This document shows, piece after piece, positions 60,849-64,000 of a stretch of 64,000 nucleotides of DNA (position 1 is the stretch's first letter; each line of letters begins with the position of its first letter). This DNA comes from Methyloversatilis discipulorum (GTDB lineage: Bacteria > Pseudomonadota > Gammaproteobacteria > Burkholderiales > Rhodocyclaceae): NCBI RefSeq assembly GCF_000527135.1, contig NZ_AZUP01000001.1, forward strand, positions 558,001-622,000, read 5' to 3'. A program made the position numbers and the translations under genes. The notes below the pieces were generated by a model. That model did not search any database, was not told the DNA's origin, and saw only the letters and a list, made by a program, of their open reading frames with translations.

Positions 60849-63535
60849 GCCGGGCGCAGCAGCAGTTCGCCATTGACCAGCGAACTGTCTTCGGGATCGC
60901 GGTTGATATGGAAGCCCAGGCTCTGCACGAAACGCAGCATGCGTTCGTTGTTGGCGAGGAAGACGCCTTCCATCACCTTGAGGCCGCGCTCGCGCGCCGC
61001 TTCGATCAGCAGATTCATCATGATGCGGGCCAGACCCTGACGCTGCCAGGCGTCGGCGATCACGATGGCGAACTCGCAGGTTTCGCCGTCCGGATTCACC
61101 ACGTAGCGACAGACGCCGAGCTGTTCCTCGGTTTCGCCCTCGCTGACCGCGACCAGCGCCATTTCGCGGTCGTAGTCGATCTGCGTCAGCCGCGCCAGCA
61201 ATTGCGGCGGCAGTTCCTTGATCGTACTCATGAAGCGCAGGTAGCGCGTTTCCGCCGACAGCTCGCGCACGAACTTGGCTTCGCGGTCGGCATCTTCCGG
61301 CCGGATCGGGCGGATGATGGCGCGCGTGCCGTTGGGCAGGTTCACCACGTGCTCAAGCCGTGCCGGATACGGGTGGATGGCCATGTGCGAGTAGGGCGTG
61401 GCCGTCGGCTGCACGTCGGCGAGGATGATGCGGGCGTCCACCGCCACGCAGCCGCTCTCGTCGACCAGCAGCGGATTGATGTCCATCTCGCGTATCCACG
61501 GCAGCTCGCACACCATTTCCGACACGCGGATCAGCACCCGTTCGAGCGCCTCCATGTCGATCGGCGGCATGCCGCGGAACTCGCCCAGCATGGCCGACAC
61601 GCGGGTGCGCTGGATGGCGTCGCGCGCCAGTTCGACGTTGATCGGCGGCAGCGTCACCGCGCGGTCGCGCAGCACTTCGACGCGGGTTCCGCCGTGACCG
61701 AAACTGATTACCGGGCCGAACACGTCGTCGTGCACCACGCCGACGAACAGTTCGCGCGCGTTGCGCTTGGTCACCATCGGTTCGATCGACACGCCGCGCA
61801 GGCGGGCGTCCGGCTTGCGGCGGCCGACTTCGGCCATCAGTTCCTGCCAGCAGTCACGCACCGAGCGCAGGTTGTCGACGTGCAGGCGCACGCCGCCGAC
61901 GTCGCTCTTGTGCGTGATGTCGGGCGAATCGATTTTCATCGCCACCGGCAGGCCCATCTCCTCGGCGTACACCATCGCCTCGGTGGCGCTGCGCGCGACC
62001 ACGGTCTGCGCGATCGGTATCCGGAAGGCCGCCAGCAGCGCCTTCGATTCCATCTCGGTCAGCACGGTGCGGCGTTCCGACAGCGCGGTTTCGATCACCA
62101 GCCGGGCCGATTCCACCGACGGCGGATCGAGGTCCTGCGCCAGCGAGGCCGGCGCGTGGCGCAGCAGCTGCTGGTTGCGGTAGTAGGACGAAATGTGATG
62201 GAACAGTTCGACCGCCGGCTCGGGCGAGCGGAAGGTCGGAATGTGCGCCGCCTCGAACAGCGAGCGTGCGGCGCGCACCTGGTCGCAGCCCATCCAGCAG
62301 GTCATCAGCGGCTTGTTGGCGGTCTTGGCGATATCGATCACCGCCTCCGCCACCGCGGTCGGATGGGTCATCGCCTGCGGCGTCAGCAGTGTCAGCACGC
62401 CATCGACGCCGGGGTCGGCCAGCACCGCTTCCAGCGCCGCGCGGTAGCGCGCATCGTCGGCATCGCCGATCAGGTCGACCGGGTTGGCGTGCGACCAGGT
62501 CGGTGGCAGCGCGCGGTTCAGCGTCTCCAGGGTTTCCGGTGCCAGCTGGGCGAGCGGAATGCCGAGGTCGGCGGCGCGATCGGCGGCCATCACGCCCGGC
62601 CCGCCACCGTTGGTGACGACCGCCAGCCGCTTGCCCGCGGGCTTGAAGCCGGTAAACAGCGCATTGGCGGCGGAGAACATCTGGCCCAGCGTGGACAGGC
62701 GCACCACGCCGGCACGGCGCAGCGCCGCGTCGAACACGTCGTCAGCGCCCACCATGGCGCCGGTGTGCGAGGCAACCGCCCGGGTGCCGGCCGGATGACG
62801 GCCGACCTTGATCGCCAGCACCGGTTTCACCCGGGCGGCGGCGCGTACCGCGCTCATGAAGCGGCGCGCATCGCGGATGCCTTCGATGTACATGAAAATG
62901 CTTTCCGTCTTCGGGTCGGCAATCATGTAGTCGAGGATTTCACCGAAATCGAGATCGATCGAGGCGCCCAGCGACACCACGGTCGAAAAACCGACGCCAT
63001 TCGATTGCGCCCAGTCGAGCAATGCGGTGCAGACGGCGCCTGATTGCGAGATGAGACCGATGCTGCCCGCCTTGCCGGGCGAGCGCGCGAACGTGGCGTT
63101 CAGACCTATCGGCGGGCGCATCAGGCCCAGACAGTTGGGGCCGATGATGCGCACGCCATTGCGTTTGGCGGCGGAGCGGGTGCGGCGCACCAGTTCGGCA
63201 CCGGCCGGACCGGTCTCGGCGAAGCCGGCGCTGATCACGATGGCCGCCTTGATGCCGGCGCGACCGCATTCGTCGATCAGGCCGGGTACCGTGCGTGCCG
63301 GCGTGCAGATGATGACCAGGTCGGGCCGCTTGCGCAGATCGTCGATGCGCGCCACGCAGGGCACGCCGAATACCGCCTTGTGTTTCGGATTGATGGCGTG
63401 CAGCTCGCCGCTGAACTGCGCGTCCAGCATGTTGCGGACGATGACCGCGCCGATCGAGTCGGGCCGCTCGCTGGCGCCGATGATGGCCACCGACTGCGGC
63501 TCGAACATGGATTTGAGGTAGTGCTCGTACTGCAT
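60845..63535 (-). CDS. NDP-forming acyl-CoA synthetase fused to GNAT acetyltransferase (PatZ-like)
   Basis: An 896-residue protein. In order: CoA-binding domain (about 8-130), succinyl-CoA-ligase-like domains (about 140-460) with SHTGA at 256-260 holding His257, an ATP-grasp domain (about 485-690), and a C-terminal GNAT domain (about 735-890) with QRQGLARIM. PatZ-type enzymes acetylate proteins such as acetyl-CoA synthetase. In the inactive-synthetase PatZ of E. coli this His is replaced, whereas here it is kept, so acyl-CoA synthetase activity may remain. GGGAG lies six bases before the ATG at 63535; an ATG at 63538 is also possible. Confidence 0.92.
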   Translation of the reverse strand: MQYEHYLKSMFEPQSVAIIGASERPDSIGAVIVRNMLDAQFSGELHAINPKHKAVFGVPCVARIDDLRKRPDLVIICTPARTVPGLIDECGRAGIKAAIVISAGFAETGPAGAELVRRTRSAAKRNGVRIIGPNCLGLMRPPIGLNATFARSPGKAGSIGLISQSGAVCTALLDWAQSNGVGFSTVVSLGASIDLDFGEILDYMIADPKTESIFMYIEGIRDARRFMSAVRAAARVKPVLAIKVGRHPAGTRAVASHTGAMVGADDVFDAALRRAGVVRLSTLGQMFSAANALFTGFKPAGKRLAVVTNGGGPGVMAADRAADLGIPLAQLAPETLETLNRALPPTWSHANPVDLIGDADDARYRAALEAVLADPGVDGVLTLLTPQAMTHPTAVAEAVIDIAKTANKPLMTCWMGCDQVRAARSLFEAAHIPTFRSPEPAVELFHHISSYYRNQQLLRHAPASLAQDLDPPSVESARLVIETALSERRTVLTEMESKALLAAFRIPIAQTVVARSATEAMVYAEEMGLPVAMKIDSPDITHKSDVGGVRLHVDNLRSVRDCWQELMAEVGRRKPDARLRGVSIEPMVTKRNARELFVGVVHDDVFGPVISFGHGGTRVEVLRDRAVTLPPINVELARDAIQRTRVSAMLGEFRGMPPIDMEALERVLIRVSEMVCELPWIREMDINPLLVDESGCVAVDARIILADVQPTATPYSHMAIHPYPARLEHVVNLPNGTRAIIRPIRPEDADREAKFVRELSAETRYLRFMSTIKELPPQLLARLTQIDYDREMALVAVSEGETEEQLGVCRYVVNPDGETCEFAIVIADAWQRQGLARIMMNLLIEAARERGLKVMEGVFLANNERMLRFVQSLGFHINRDPEDSSLVNGELLLRPA

Positions 63536-63720
63536 CATGAACTCCCGTGTCTGGGAAGGCTTTCAGGCAGTGTGGGGTGTCCGCCCTGCGCGCTTCCGTG
63601 AGCAGTGCGCCCGTGCACGTTGGACCCCAGTATATTGCATTGCAACATAAATGCCGCTTGTGGAAATCCACACTTCGCGGCGAGTGTGGTGCGCAGCCTA
63701 CATCCTTGCGTCGGCTGCCG
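63536..63720. promoter_or_regulatory. Intergenic region before the PatZ-like gene with two palindromes
   Basis: This stretch is AT-richer than the genes beside it. TTGCA-T-TGCAA (63635-63645) and TGTGGA-AA-TCCACA (63659-63672) are perfect dyads. On the minus strand TATACT (63636-63631) is a good -10 for the leftward PatZ-like gene, and the TTGCA dyad would overlap it. Both may bind regulators. Confidence 0.5.
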
Positions 63721-64000
63721 TCAGTGTGTCGGGTCGGGCAGCGTGAAGTAGAAGCAGGCGCCCTTGTCCGGTGCGCCTTCGGCCCAGATGCGGCCGCCGT
63801 GGCGGTTGACGATGCGCTGCACGGTGGCCAGGCCGATGCCGGTGCCGCTGCGGTCCGACTGATCGTGCAGACGATTGAAAGGCTTGAACAGCTGCGCTGC
63901 GTGCGCCATGTCGAAGCCGATGCCGTTGTCGCGGATGTGGAACACCACTTCGCGGTTGCGCAGGCGGGCATCGAACTCGATCTCGGCCGTCTCGCGGCCG
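63721..64000 (-). CDS. Sensor histidine kinase, C-terminal ATPase fragment
   Basis: The frame is open to the window edge (93 residues shown). It contains the ATP-lid region of a HATPase_c domain: DNGIGFD (G1 box), [23 protein letters not shown] (F and G2 boxes), and the final [19 protein letters not shown]. The N box and the phosphorylated His lie outside. The [11 protein letters not shown] with FKPFNRLH resembles phytochrome- or PAS-linked bacterial kinases. Its partner regulator is not visible. Confidence 0.85.
   Translation of the reverse strand, partial: GRETAEIEFDARLRNREVVFHIRDNGIGFDMAHAAQLFKPFNRLHDQSDRSGTGIGLATVQRIVNRHGGRIWAEGAPDKGACFYFTLPDPTH

Noticed and set aside
60908..63043. 711-codon plus-strand frame inside the PatZ-like gene
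   Set aside because: Antisense shadow; His/Arg/Gln-rich and without domain similarity.

Overview
The window is about 65% GC, densely coded, and carries chromosomal housekeeping genes in an order typical of Betaproteobacteria: ndk-rlmN-pilW-rodZ-ispG-hisS-yfgM-bamB-der-hfq-hflX-hflK-hflC-(DUF2065)-hisZ-purA, rpsF-priB-rpsR-rplI-dnaB, and alaA/hom/thrC. The gene order, a cyanide-insensitive-type bd oxidase and the c-di-GMP signalling content suggest a Rhodocyclales-like or Methyloversatilis-like organism. That placement is inferred from gene order and protein resemblance, not demonstrated. I see no insertion sequence, prophage or CRISPR array.

Layout. 1-2946: end of a type II secretion/type IV pilus-like assembly cluster, closing with a lipoprotein secretin that carries TPRs and a C-terminal cohesin-like domain. 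3043-5275: HTH regulator, lysC, tRNA-Ser(GCT), tRNA-Arg(ACG). 5439-8851: an orphan gene, then cydAB of the CIO type behind a GbsR/MarR-type regulator with a palindromic upstream element. 9046-24622: a long run of core genes (nucleotide metabolism, rRNA methylation, pilus lipoprotein, cell shape, isoprenoids, His-tRNA, outer-membrane assembly, ribosome GTPases, Hfq, HflKC, histidine and purine synthesis). 24641-31385: tRNA-Leu(CAG), rnr-rlmB, the S6/PriB/S18/L9 operon and dnaB. 31394-35377: an AsmA/DUF748-like protein, then a leftward apparent operon of a Mth938-like protein, PrxQ peroxiredoxin, PhoH-like ATPase and OhrR-type thiol sensor. 35543-41458: alanine/homoserine/threonine metabolism with an HPP-CBS membrane protein set between hom and thrC.

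41547-45002 holds an HDOD protein followed by a clear c-di-GMP-I (GEMM) riboswitch whose only downstream gene encodes a DUF1631 protein. This is the most interesting locus in the window. 45026-46803 is a small envelope-type cluster: two charged exported proteins, an ECF-like sigma factor and a small membrane protein that could be its anti-sigma factor. 46873-51365 has an isochorismatase-family hydrolase and a leftward three-gene iron cluster: TonB-dependent siderophore receptor, PiuC-type dioxygenase, and an FMN 2-hydroxy-acid oxidase that lacks a normal start codon. 51639-57534: a 45-residue membrane protein, nadC, a GGDEF-EAL protein behind a coupled mini-ORF, a drug/metabolite transporter and nnr. 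57835-64000: a second GGDEF-EAL protein, tag, a PatZ-like acyl-CoA synthetase/acetyltransferase, and the 3' end of a sensor histidine kinase.

C-di-GMP recurs in the right third: two proteins with intact GGDEF and EAL motifs that could make or degrade it, and a riboswitch that would sense it. All functional statements rest on sequence reading alone, without any database search.
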